From: a virus
IMG/VR virus record: IMGVR_UViG_3300037486_000432
Span: 1 to 28,859 of that record
Strand: one strand, 5' to 3'
Length of the DNA stretch: 28,859 nucleotides
Each line of letters begins with the position of its first letter. Within the stretch, counting starts at the first letter, position 1. Shown here one piece after another: positions 16,537-22,667 of the stretch. The notes under the pieces are model-generated. The model was not told the origin of the DNA, searched no databases, and saw only the letters and a list, made by a program, of their open reading frames with translations. The translations under genes were made by a program, and so were the position numbers.

Positions 16537-17292
16537 TCAGCTCTTAGTTAGGTGCTTGACGGCCAGTTGAACCTCTTCGTCCTGGGCCTTATCTTGGGCC
16601 ACCTTGAAGAGTTTCAGAACCGCGTCCTTGGTTGCTTGGTCTGGGAGCGATTGATCAAGCATGGCTTTAAAATTCTGCCCGCCCTTAATCACCTGGGACA
16701 ACGCTTTGGTCGCGCCCTTCACCCCGAGGCTAACCGCGTTCATGCCGAGTCCAACAGTCGGGTTCATCGCGGATCCGACAACCGAAATCACCTTGACCGC
16801 CACGTAACCGAGAACCAGCAATACCAAAAATCCGCCCACCCACGCGAAGTAGCTAATCTGGATGAAGCCGGTGCCCTCGATCTTCTTTCCGATGTTGTGG
16901 TCGTTCTCCTTCTGAAAAGCAACCACGCGCCCGTCCTGCTTCGCCACGGAAGCCCGGGTCTTGTCGGCCAGCACGGGCGTCGGATCCACGGAGCGGCTCT
17001 CAGGCGGTCCGAGCACGTCGGCCACGGCATCCGCAATCTCGGCGGCCTCGGCGGCGGGCAGAGTCACCTCGGGCGGCGAGGCGTTCTTCACGGCGGCAAC
17101 CAATACCTCGCCCGCTCGGTCCTTCGCACGCTGCGCGGCTTGCTTCTGAACTTCCTGCTCGCGCCACTTGGGCGTTGGGAATTTCTCCACCTTGTCCTGG
17201 CCGAGTTCGACTTTCTTCGGGATCAACGTCCCACATCCCGCCATCAGCAATGACAGGCAGGCGACGGCTAAAAGTAACGGGCGCTTTCTCAT
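16537..17292 (-). CDS. Lipoprotein with internal transmembrane segment, possible spanin-like lysis protein
   Basis: The start at 17292 makes an ATGA overlap with the holin-like gene and gives a textbook lipoprotein signal: MRKR, a hydrophobic core and the lipobox LMAGC with C20. Periplasmic residues 21-142 are helical and charged (KWREQEVQKQAAQRAKDRAGE). A strong transmembrane segment lies at about 143-174 (FAWVGGFLVLLVLGYVAV). About 75 residues follow. A protein tethered to the outer membrane by lipid and to the inner membrane by a helix is the design of unimolecular spanins (T1 gp11 type), which fuse the two membranes at lysis. The C-terminal tail is longer than usual for those, so the call is tentative. 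A virion or envelope protein is the alternative. Confidence 0.7.
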   Translation of the reverse strand: MRKRPLLLAVACLSLLMAGCGTLIPKKVELGQDKVEKFPTPKWREQEVQKQAAQRAKDRAGEVLVAAVKNASPPEVTLPAAEAAEIADAVADVLGPPESRSVDPTPVLADKTRASVAKQDGRVVAFQKENDHNIGKKIEGTGFIQISYFAWVGGFLVLLVLGYVAVKVISVVGSAMNPTVGLGMNAVSLGVKGATKALSQVIKGGQNFKAMLDQSLPDQATKDAVLKLFKVAQDKAQDEEVQLAVKHLTKS

Positions 17293-17525
17293 CTTTTTTG
17301 TTTCCGGCGAGGAGGCGGGGGAACCCGCACGGCTCGCGCTTTTCGAATCACATACCACACGGTCGCCACGGTAACCGCGAGTTGCCCCAGCGAAAGAGCA
17401 ACGTTCAACCACGGCCCAATAACCGAAGCGAAATTGACCGCCCATGACAGGGCGATATTCCCACCGAGCACCGTCCCCACCGCCGCTCCATCATCAGCGA
17501 AGATCCGCTTTAACATCGCTGGCAT
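17289..17525 (-). CDS. Holin-like small membrane protein (78 aa)
   Basis: The protein has two closely spaced hydrophobic segments (about 22-40, IALSWAVNFASVIGPWL region, and 44-60, LGQLAVTVATVWYVI). It ends in a strongly basic Pro-rich tail (PPPPRRKQKR). Size, two-helix topology and the positive C-terminus fit class II holins, which form the inner-membrane lesion at lysis. AAGGAG lies four to five bases before the ATG at 17525; a second ATG at 17516 is an alternative start. It overlaps the 57-residue gene upstream and, by ATGA, the lipoprotein gene downstream. Holin function is inferred from topology and neighbours. Confidence 0.65.
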   Translation of the reverse strand: MPAMLKRIFADDGAAVGTVLGGNIALSWAVNFASVIGPWLNVALSLGQLAVTVATVWYVIRKARAVRVPPPPRRKQKR

Positions 17526-17667
17526 CCCTCTCCTTAGTGAGTTCCGCGACGAGCCGGTTCACCGCAGTCGCGACAAGCTGGTGCTCGTCGAAAGTCAGTC
17601 TCGCCATTTTCGCGGCTTGAAACAAAGTTTCCAACGCTTCTTTCGGGGTCATCGTAGCTGGGTTCAT
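17494..17667 (-). CDS. Small helical protein (57 aa)
   Basis: A 57-codon frame from the ATG at 17667 to a TGA at 17494 reads MNPATMTPKEALETLFQAA onward and forms one or two amphipathic helices with no membrane segment. It overlaps the start of the holin-like gene by 32 bases and fills an otherwise empty stretch, both typical of real small phage genes. No clear Shine-Dalgarno precedes the ATG. The family is not recognised. Its place ahead of the holin-like gene allows a regulator of lysis, which is a guess. Confidence 0.6.
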   Translation of the reverse strand: MNPATMTPKEALETLFQAAKMARLTFDEHQLVATAVNRLVAELTKERDASDVKADLR

Positions 17668-17670
17668 GGC

Positions 17671-17820
17671 TTATGGGCACGAAGGGCATCCGCCCTTCCA
17701 GGTGTGTTTAGCCGCCTGCGGCCGGGAAACGAGCGGCACGAGCTTTCGGTCGGCCGGTCGGAGGCCGGCCGGCGTGGCGCTCTTAACGCGGAGTTTGAAA
17801 AATCCCAGCGGTCGGTTCAC
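17671..17820 (-). CDS. Doubtful small ORF (49 aa) inside a palindromic segment
   Basis: A GTG at 17820, one base after the stop of the 349-residue fibre, has GGAGG six bases upstream and opens a frame of 49 codons ending in GGCPSCP and TAA. The ribosome site and position favour a gene. Against it, the DNA is dominated by GC-rich inverted repeats, and the translation looks like repeat-derived sequence (basic, with Pro and Arg but no clear fold). It may equally be a non-coding repeat element that happens to be open. Confidence 0.35.
   Translation of the reverse strand: MNRPLGFFKLRVKSATPAGLRPADRKLVPLVSRPQAAKHTWKGGCPSCP
17681..17790. repeat. GC-rich palindromic segment, REP-like
   Basis: Within about 110 bases there are several inverted repeats: GAAGGGC/GCCCTTC with a 4-base loop (17681-17698) and, around 17750-17772, GGCCGG/CCGGCC with a 7-base loop plus GGCCGGCC. 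The density of palindromes stands out from the surrounding coding sequence. This resembles bacterial repetitive extragenic palindromes and could have been picked up from a host. No second copy is present in the window, so the identification is tentative. Confidence 0.35.
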
Positions 17821-17821
17821 G

Positions 17822-18871
17822 TTACGCCTCCACCGCGTAGGCGGCGACAATGTTCGCGTCCGCCGCTCCGTAGCAGCGGAGGGACAGCATCGCGGTCTTT
17901 CCGGCGGCAATGAGCGCGGGTTCCGTTCCAACGAAGATCCACGCCGGAAAAGTGAAATTCCGGTCGGAGCCGTCCGCCAGAATCTTGAGGGTTACCTCTT
18001 TGCCGGCCGCGACGTTCGTTGTGGTAAACTGCACATCCCCGGTTAGGGAGATAGTGCGCTGGCCTCCAAGATTGAAGTCGATTGCCGTGCTGGCGTTGTA
18101 AGTCAGAACCGACTGCGCCTGCACAACGTTGCCGTAGTTGTTGATTGAGAAAACCGAAGCCGTATTTCGGTGAAGGTCAAGCGCCTTCGAACCGGAAGCG
18201 CTGTTGTCGTCGTCGATGTCGACCTTGAGCCCGGTGAAGGTGGTTCCGCCAGCGTCCCAAAAAGGAGCGATCCGGGTGTCCCCGTTCCAGGCCATTTCGA
18301 TTCGCGTGACGGACACAAGCGAATCAGCCGGGGCATTGAGAACCCTGAATACGCCCTCGCCGGCCGACTGGTTCAGGGTCGTAACAGTCGCACAACCCTT
18401 AGCTCCCGCGTAATTCTCGCCGGCTATTTCAAAATAAGCGCCCCGGGCTTTGGAGTCGGCACTCATAACCGCCAGCGCACTCTGGGCGTTTGACAAAAAA
18501 ATCCGGCGGTCCACGGCCAGCGCCGCGCAGTCGAACTGAACATTTCCCGTCGCACCAACCACTCGGAAGGACTCCACAGTCCCTCCGGTATGGAGCACGA
18601 TTGCGTCCGCATCGGTGACGCTGTCTCGAAAATTAACCGGGACGTCAATGACAACGTTCCCCGTCATTCCGTTGACACTCTGCACGGGAACCGGAACAGT
18701 GACCGCGCCGGTCATCCCGTTGACACTCTGCACGGGAACCGGAACAGTGACCGCGCCGGTCATCCCGTTGACACTTGTGACAACTGAACCGGACGCGATG
18801 GCTTGAGCGATCTTGCCGAGGAGCGTGGTGTCTGAATCGCCTACGCAAGGTCTTGTATTTGCGAACATCAT
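17822..18871 (-). CDS. Modular tail fibre with SVNGMTG repeats (349 aa)
   Basis: The N-terminus (MMF, then GDxxxxLLxKIxQA, residues 1-24) matches that of the 47-residue protein just upstream. Residues 33-80 hold three copies of a 16-residue repeat beginning SVNGMTG, a motif frequent in phage tail fibres and side-tail proteins. Residues 81-270 are beta-rich with no recognised enzyme motif. Residues 274-349 (ISLTGD to DANIVAAYAVEA) are a second copy of the C-terminal domain of the 223-residue collagen-like fibre. It begins one base after the stop of the 47-residue gene, with no clear Shine-Dalgarno. A fibre with swappable ends is the likely role. Confidence 0.8.
   Translation of the reverse strand: MMFANTRPCVGDSDTTLLGKIAQAIASGSVVTSVNGMTGAVTVPVPVQSVNGMTGAVTVPVPVQSVNGMTGNVVIDVPVNFRDSVTDADAIVLHTGGTVESFRVVGATGNVQFDCAALAVDRRIFLSNAQSALAVMSADSKARGAYFEIAGENYAGAKGCATVTTLNQSAGEGVFRVLNAPADSLVSVTRIEMAWNGDTRIAPFWDAGGTTFTGLKVDIDDDNSASGSKALDLHRNTASVFSINNYGNVVQAQSVLTYNASTAIDFNLGGQRTISLTGDVQFTTTNVAAGKEVTLKILADGSDRNFTFPAWIFVGTEPALIAAGKTAMLSLRCYGAADANIVAAYAVEA
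18671..18766 (-). repeat. Two perfect 48-bp tandem repeats
   Basis: Bases 18671-18718 and 18719-18766 are identical and code for a 16-residue unit starting SVNGMTG. A diverged third unit follows in the protein (SVNGMTGNVVIDVPVN). Identity including silent positions indicates a recent duplication, so repeat number could vary between relatives. Confidence 0.92.
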
Positions 18872-18872
18872 A

Positions 18873-19016
18873 TCAAGAGAAAGTAGCCAACCATTTTCGG
18901 AGCAACCGGTTTATCGAGTCCGCCGGGCACGGATATCCGCCCCTTGCCTGGACAATTTTGGCAAGTAGAATCCACTTGCCATCGCCAGGCAAAGGTGTAG
19001 TGTCTTTGAACATCAT
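18873..19016 (-). CDS. Tiny gene (47 aa) sharing its N-terminus with the next fibre
   Basis: A 47-codon frame starts at the ATG at 19016, which overlaps the stop of the 209-residue gene as ATGA, and ends with TGA one base before the ATG of the 349-residue fibre. It exactly fills what would otherwise be a 140-base gap. The product begins MMFKDTTPLPGD and has LLAKIVQA. Aligned with the next protein (MMFANTRPCVGD, LLGKIAQA), the pattern MMFxxTxPxxGDxxxxLLxKIxQA is shared. A second motif DSINRLLRKW resembles it. The GDxxxxLLxKI pattern may be a binding peptide for a common tail or capsid partner. The gene is strongly supported by junctions and homology, but its function is unknown. Confidence 0.72.
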   Translation of the reverse strand: MMFKDTTPLPGDGKWILLAKIVQARGGYPCPADSINRLLRKWLATFS

Positions 19017-19642
19017 TCTGGCCGGTCACCTTGCTCCGGTCGTTCCGGGTCATCCTGATCGTCCTGATCGTCCTGATCATCCTGATCATCCTGGTCATCC
19101 TGATCATCCTGATCGTCCTGGTCATCCGGAACGGAAGGCTCGTCTGGAACCTGATCCGAAATATCCGGAATATCGCCATCGTCGATAACCTGAGCGTCAA
19201 GACAAAGAAGAACTCGCAGCAGAGTAGAAAATGGAGAATGCTGGATCCCGTAGCTGAAAGGCCCGAAGCATCCAGTGCAGGTGAACCCGCAGGTCCCCTC
19301 AAAAATGGCGTTGAGTTCGTAAGCGGTCTTCTCGTCGATGCCTTGCGCCTCGCCGCCGCTGTTGCAACGGCCCATCCGTTGGAGGATGCACGCGATTCTC
19401 GCCCGGTTGGCAGCGCTAAGAATCTGCCCGCGTTCGATATAAAGAAGGAGCGCGATCATCGTGAAAAACGGCTGGTCTCTCAAATACGAAGCAAGAACGC
19501 AACTGAGTCCGGGGAAGACCCGAAAAACGTCGTTGACCACATAGACTGCGCGTTCGCCGACGGTTTTACCGGCGGGACCTTTTTCGAGGTAGTCGAGAAG
19601 GCACAGAAGTTTGGACCGCTGAGTCGCTGATAAGATGGCCAT
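19013..19642 (-). CDS. Protein with acidic (DDQ)8 tail (209 aa)
   Basis: The first 150 residues are helical and cysteine-rich, and contain an internal duplication: ILSATQRSKLLCLL (3-16) and ILSAANRARIACIL (74-87). A CGFTCTGC cluster lies at about 118-125. Residues 173-196 are eight DDQ repeats, followed by a short acidic end. Acidic low-complexity tails can mimic DNA or bind basic partners, and the gene is the first after the major capsid, but no family is recognised. The ATG is preceded by a U-rich stretch without a Shine-Dalgarno. It overlaps the 47-residue gene by ATGA. Confidence 0.75.
   Translation of the reverse strand: MAILSATQRSKLLCLLDYLEKGPAGKTVGERAVYVVNDVFRVFPGLSCVLASYLRDQPFFTMIALLLYIERGQILSAANRARIACILQRMGRCNSGGEAQGIDEKTAYELNAIFEGTCGFTCTGCFGPFSYGIQHSPFSTLLRVLLCLDAQVIDDGDIPDISDQVPDEPSVPDDQDDQDDQDDQDDQDDQDDQDDQDDPERPEQGDRPE
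19051..19122 (-). repeat. Eight 9-bp tandem repeats encoding DDQ
   Basis: Eight units of CRTCCTGRT (plus strand) run without interruption and code for (DDQ) repeats at the C-terminus of the 209-residue protein. The units differ only at two purine positions. Copy number is likely to change by slippage. Confidence 0.92.
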
Positions 19643-19670
19643 AAAAACAAAAAATTGGGAGGATAAGGTC

Positions 19671-19698
19671 GGGCCGGAGAGAACCCGCTCTCCGGCCC
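19671..19698 (-). terminator. Strong hairpin after the major capsid gene
   Basis: GGGCCGGAGAG and CTCTCCGGCCC form a perfect 11-bp stem with a 6-base loop in the 98-base gap between the capsid gene and the next gene. A U-rich run (AATTTTTTG) occurs, but about 14 bases downstream, so it is not a classical intrinsic terminator. It may partly terminate, or protect the 3' end of abundant capsid mRNA. Confidence 0.6.
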
Positions 19699-19710
19699 TT
19701 ATTCACCTAC

Positions 19711-19727
19711 CCTCGATGTTTTCGAGG
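19711..19727 (-). other. Second hairpin after the major capsid gene
   Basis: CCTCGA and TCGAGG form a 6-bp stem with a 5-base loop, 13 bases past the capsid stop codon and just before the 11-bp hairpin. The pair of hairpins may act together in processing or attenuation. Confidence 0.45.
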
Positions 19728-19740
19728 TCTAAGCTCTCGC

Positions 19741-21018
19741 TCAGTCCTCGCAGACACCGACAGTCGAAAACGAGTCGGCCCCGCTGTAGGAGCTGGCGTC
19801 GACGTCGCAGCAGTTCACGAGACCCAGGTCGGCCTTGCAGCGCCGATACAGAATGTGGATGATGTGCTGCGGGCGTTTCGGGCGGTAGGCCCGAGTGATC
19901 TGATACTTGTGCCAACCGTAGTCGCCCCACTGGTTGCACGTATTGTCAATGACATAGTGCCAGGACAGCTCTCCCGCGTGAAGCTGAGGAGCGAACTTGA
20001 AGCTGCCCTCGCCCACATACCGCTCGGGAACGAGCCGCTCGAACGAGCCGGTCGCGACAAAGGTGCCGACTTCGTAGTCAGCTTCCAGCCAAGCCGGATT
20101 GACTTTGGCGTAGGCCGTATTCTTGAGCGCGTTGGTCACGATAACCACGGGGTCAACCAAGGCGAGCGTGCCGTCCGGGTTGAAACCGGTAGCGCGAAGC
20201 GGGCGCTGGTCGATACCGAAAGCGATGCCGCGATAGGCGGGACTCTGCTCGAACCCGTAGGCCGTGAGCATCGTCTTGCCCATTTCGTATCCGCCTTCCG
20301 TCAGCGCGATTGCGACGTTATTGACGCCGATCTCGGTGCGGAAATATTCAACCTGGTCGTGAGACCCGATGAACCGGAAATGGGGCATCCCGTTGGAGCT
20401 GGAATACCACTCGCCGAAAAGGACTTCGCGCAGATACCCCGCGAGGTATTGCAGCGCTTTGAAGGTCATGGGACCCGTCGGGAGCAACGGGGCGAACTGA
20501 ACGCCCAGGTCGGTCTCGGAGCCGCCGGTCCACAGCGAGGCGAAATCGTAGTTCGCATTCGCGGTGAATTTGCTCGCGCCGCGCAAGTAGAGCTGGGCTC
20601 GCACGTCGGCGTTGATGTATTGGACGATCAGCTTCTTCAAGCTGTCTTCCGCGCTCTCGTAGCTGCCCTTGAAAGCAGAGAAGCCTTTCTTGACGCAGAC
20701 GTTCGGGCCGCGACCACGGAAAGACTCCAGTTCGACGTTGAAGTCGATGGTGTCGGTTTTGTCCTGATGGCCGAGCTGTCCGCAGAGTTCGGTGTCACAG
20801 ACGAAAGAAGGAATTGCGAGCGAATCCCCAGGAGCCGCTTGCATCTGGACGATGTTGCGGATTGAGTCGCTGGTGCCGGACGGAAAGGTTCCGCCGCCAA
20901 TGAGGTTCAGGTAAGGCGCATTCGCGGCCAGGGCTCGCGCGATAGATCCAACGATTCGGTTGGTGTCTTTCGAGGCGATATCACTGATGGCCGGGGCGTC
21001 TTCGCAGGTATAAGCCAT
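19741..21018 (-). CDS. Probable major capsid protein (425 aa)
   Basis: Position and setting point to the major capsid protein. It follows the portal and scaffold genes, has by far the longest structured leader in the window, and is followed by strong hairpins, as expected for a highly expressed gene. The length, 425 residues, fits HK97-fold capsid proteins. The N-terminal 70 residues are small-residue-rich (NLIGGGTFPSGTSD). Pairs of cysteines (C74/C79 and a CC near the C-terminus) are notable. I see no diagnostic motif, so the fold is inferred. The ATG lies just after a small inverted repeat and has no Shine-Dalgarno. Confidence 0.75.
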   Translation of the reverse strand: MAYTCEDAPAISDIASKDTNRIVGSIARALAANAPYLNLIGGGTFPSGTSDSIRNIVQMQAAPGDSLAIPSFVCDTELCGQLGHQDKTDTIDFNVELESFRGRGPNVCVKKGFSAFKGSYESAEDSLKKLIVQYINADVRAQLYLRGASKFTANANYDFASLWTGGSETDLGVQFAPLLPTGPMTFKALQYLAGYLREVLFGEWYSSSNGMPHFRFIGSHDQVEYFRTEIGVNNVAIALTEGGYEMGKTMLTAYGFEQSPAYRGIAFGIDQRPLRATGFNPDGTLALVDPVVIVTNALKNTAYAKVNPAWLEADYEVGTFVATGSFERLVPERYVGEGSFKFAPQLHAGELSWHYVIDNTCNQWGDYGWHKYQITRAYRPKRPQHIIHILYRRCKADLGLVNCCDVDASSYSGADSFSTVGVCED

Positions 21019-21209
21019 AACTAAGAGTCTCCGAGACTGATTTTTGGCGTCTCTCCCAACTCCGGCTAATTTCCGCCGAAGTGGATCTTGTGTGTGCTAC
21101 CGTGCTGTGGCCATCAGCGTTAGGCCGTGCCCCGGGAGCCGCGCGAGACGCCTAGTAAGGCTCACTGCTACCTTCTGCCAAAAATCGAGAAAATGTAAAC
21201 CCCGATTTT
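21019..21209 (-). promoter_or_regulatory. Structured leader region of the major capsid gene
   Basis: This 191-base stretch is the longest non-coding gap in the window. It contains GGCGTCTC (21046-21053) paired with GAGACGCC (21145-21152), which would close a large structure. AGTCTC/GAGACT (21026-21038) lies 8 bases before the capsid ATG. No clear -35/-10 promoter is visible. It may hold a processing site, a promoter for a phage-specific polymerase or a translation-control element. A possible 22-codon GTG reading frame inside it is not convincing. Confidence 0.55.
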
Positions 21210-21210
21210 T
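21180..21210 (-). terminator. Possible weak terminator after the glycosyltransferase block
   Basis: AAAAATCG and CGATTTTT form a perfect 8-bp inverted repeat with a 15-base loop, starting in the stop codon region of the 246-residue gene. A-run and U-run arms resemble an intrinsic terminator, but the GC core is only two base pairs (extended by G-U pairs). It may separate the glycosyltransferase block from capsid transcription. Confidence 0.4.
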
Positions 21211-21950
21211 CAGCGGCCGAGAAACTGCCGGCGAGCCATCCGGTAAAGCGAATCGTCCTTGACGCCGTGAACGAACGAGTGCTCCCGCAAGCAATACTTG
21301 AAGGTATCCTCGTCCAATGTGGCTCGTCCGCAACAGTTCCACATGCGAGGAGAAAATTCCACGCCCCACCGGGCGAATTTTGGGAACAAGTAGATATCCC
21401 ACGCCTCTTTGGCCGGCACACCGCTAACCGTGACCCCCTTAACAAGCCACGTCAACCAGTCCATGTCCCCGGAGCACATGAGGTTACCGTTGGCATGGTG
21501 GTGGTAGTGATACGTTTCCGCGCCCACGATGTAGACTTTGTTCGGGCTGTTTAAACGGTCCCATTCGGCGTGCATTTCCGACAGCCAGTTTTTTGAAGTC
21601 GGGCAACAGTCGGCTTCAAAGGGGAAGATCCATTTGTAGTCCGGGATTTTTCTGCCTCGTCGCATATTGTAGAACCACTCGACGGCCGAGAACCAAAGCA
21701 CCCAGGACCCCCAGGGGTGCCCGGCCGCCCGGCTCGTGGTTGTGAGCAGGTGCGTGTTAAACCGGCCGGACACCTTCTTGACGGTGGCCGGATCGTGTCC
21801 AGAATCGAATCTGGCGACGAAGAGAAAATCGGTGTCCTGGCGCTTGACCGGCTCCAGGTCCGCCAGAAAATTGGCCAGCCGGAGCGCCTTGGGTCTGTCA
21901 CCTGGCCAAAATTGCACGGCCACTAAACCCTTCTGTGGTTTTTCACTCAT
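21210..21950 (-). CDS. Glycosyltransferase-like protein, GT-A type (246 aa)
   Basis: The fold is judged from pattern. An N-terminal alpha/beta region (VAVQFWPGDRPKALRLANFLADL) precedes strands ending in KWIFPFEADCCP (106-117), where EAD sits like the DxD metal-binding motif of GT-A enzymes. HHHANGNLMCSGD (150-162) and EHSFVHGVKD (223-232) are also likely metal or substrate sites; a late HG motif is common in GT-A enzymes. The DxD is degenerate, so activity is uncertain. It lies four bases after the 237-residue glycosyltransferase-like gene and is the last gene before the capsid leader. Confidence 0.6.
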   Translation of the reverse strand: MSEKPQKGLVAVQFWPGDRPKALRLANFLADLEPVKRQDTDFLFVARFDSGHDPATVKKVSGRFNTHLLTTTSRAAGHPWGSWVLWFSAVEWFYNMRRGRKIPDYKWIFPFEADCCPTSKNWLSEMHAEWDRLNSPNKVYIVGAETYHYHHHANGNLMCSGDMDWLTWLVKGVTVSGVPAKEAWDIYLFPKFARWGVEFSPRMWNCCGRATLDEDTFKYCLREHSFVHGVKDDSLYRMARRQFLGR

Positions 21951-21953
21951 AAT

Positions 21954-22667
21954 CTACCGGTAGATGTGCCAGGGAGCCCGCATTTGGGGCGGGCCAGCCT
22001 GCGTGTAGTGCTTCGCGTAGGCGTGCCACACGAGCTTGGTGTTGTGGAGATACCCCAGAGCGTAAAGGGACTCCGCCAAATTCAAATAGGAGGAGTCGAT
22101 ACAGTGCACCTCCTGCGCGGCCAGCACCTGCGGCATCCAATCCCACGCGGACGGACGGGGCGTGACAAAAATGTGCTTCAAATTCGCAGGGAGAAGTTGG
22201 CGAACCACATTGAACGCCCGGCTCGGATCCTCGTGGATCAGCGCCACCGGCTCTTTTTGGGTAGGCTCCGCCATCCGGAGAGAAGGAGGGAGCTGGAAGG
22301 CGGACCAGCGCAGGTTGAAATTAATCCCGAGCTGGTGGTAGAAAGACTCGTCCCAGCGGTCGATATTGAAGCCCGAATCCGCGAATAGGCCGAGCCGCTT
22401 CGCATCAAGACACGATGGGATCCAGCGGAACCGGACGTCATCGTAACCGAGCGCCCCTAACACTTGGATTTGGGGAAGGTCTCCGTAGAGCCTTCGAACA
22501 TCCTGGATGTATTTAATGTCTGTCAGGATGATCATGCTCTTCGTGGTCGCCGCCAAGGTGCGGTAGAGTCCGTTCAGAATCAAGGCATCGCCCAACTCAA
22601 GGTGCCCGAAAATGACCAGTTTGTCCGGGGGAGACGGGATGTTGGTGCCCCTAGGAAATGATTTCAT
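21954..22667 (-). CDS. Glycosyltransferase-like protein, GT-B (GT9-like) type (237 aa)
   Basis: The N-terminus KLVIFGHLELGDALILNGLYRTL resembles the LGD-containing nucleotide-sugar fold start of heptosyltransferase-type (GT9) enzymes. Near the end, EVHCIDSSYLNLAESLYALG matches the donor-binding Asp-Ser-Ser, then Ala-Glu, motif of the same class. At 237 residues it is shorter than typical GT9 enzymes (about 320-350), so part of a domain may be missing or the family is reduced. It overlaps the preceding glycosyltransferase by ATGA. A sugar-transfer role is likely by motif, but donor and acceptor are unknown. Confidence 0.65.
   Translation of the reverse strand: MKSFPRGTNIPSPPDKLVIFGHLELGDALILNGLYRTLAATTKSMIILTDIKYIQDVRRLYGDLPQIQVLGALGYDDVRFRWIPSCLDAKRLGLFADSGFNIDRWDESFYHQLGINFNLRWSAFQLPPSLRMAEPTQKEPVALIHEDPSRAFNVVRQLLPANLKHIFVTPRPSAWDWMPQVLAAQEVHCIDSSYLNLAESLYALGYLHNTKLVWHAYAKHYTQAGPPQMRAPWHIYR

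Noticed and set aside
17293-17445. Upstream extension of the lipoprotein gene to an ATG at 17445
   Set aside because: The extension lies inside the holin-like gene and would bury the lipoprotein signal; the ATG at 17292 makes an ATGA junction and puts the signal at the N-terminus.
18671-18777. TTGACA occurrences on the plus strand in the 48-bp repeats
   Set aside because: They are antisense of the Ser-Val-Asn codons, far from any plus-strand gene, and so are unlikely to be promoters.
7981-18871. Possible diversity-generating retroelement target among the fibre genes
   Set aside because: I found no reverse transcriptase, template repeat or C-type-lectin variable region within the window; the fibre C-termini that resemble one another differ across all codon positions rather than at adenines only.
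19051-19122. Short regular repeats that might suggest CRISPR-like DNA
   Set aside because: The units are contiguous 9-bp copies without spacers and code in frame for DDQ.
21097-21165. A 22-codon GTG frame with an AAGG site in the capsid leader
   Set aside because: It is short and Arg/Leu-rich, and it coincides with inverted repeats. The same frame is also open further upstream as a shadow of the glycosyltransferase gene.
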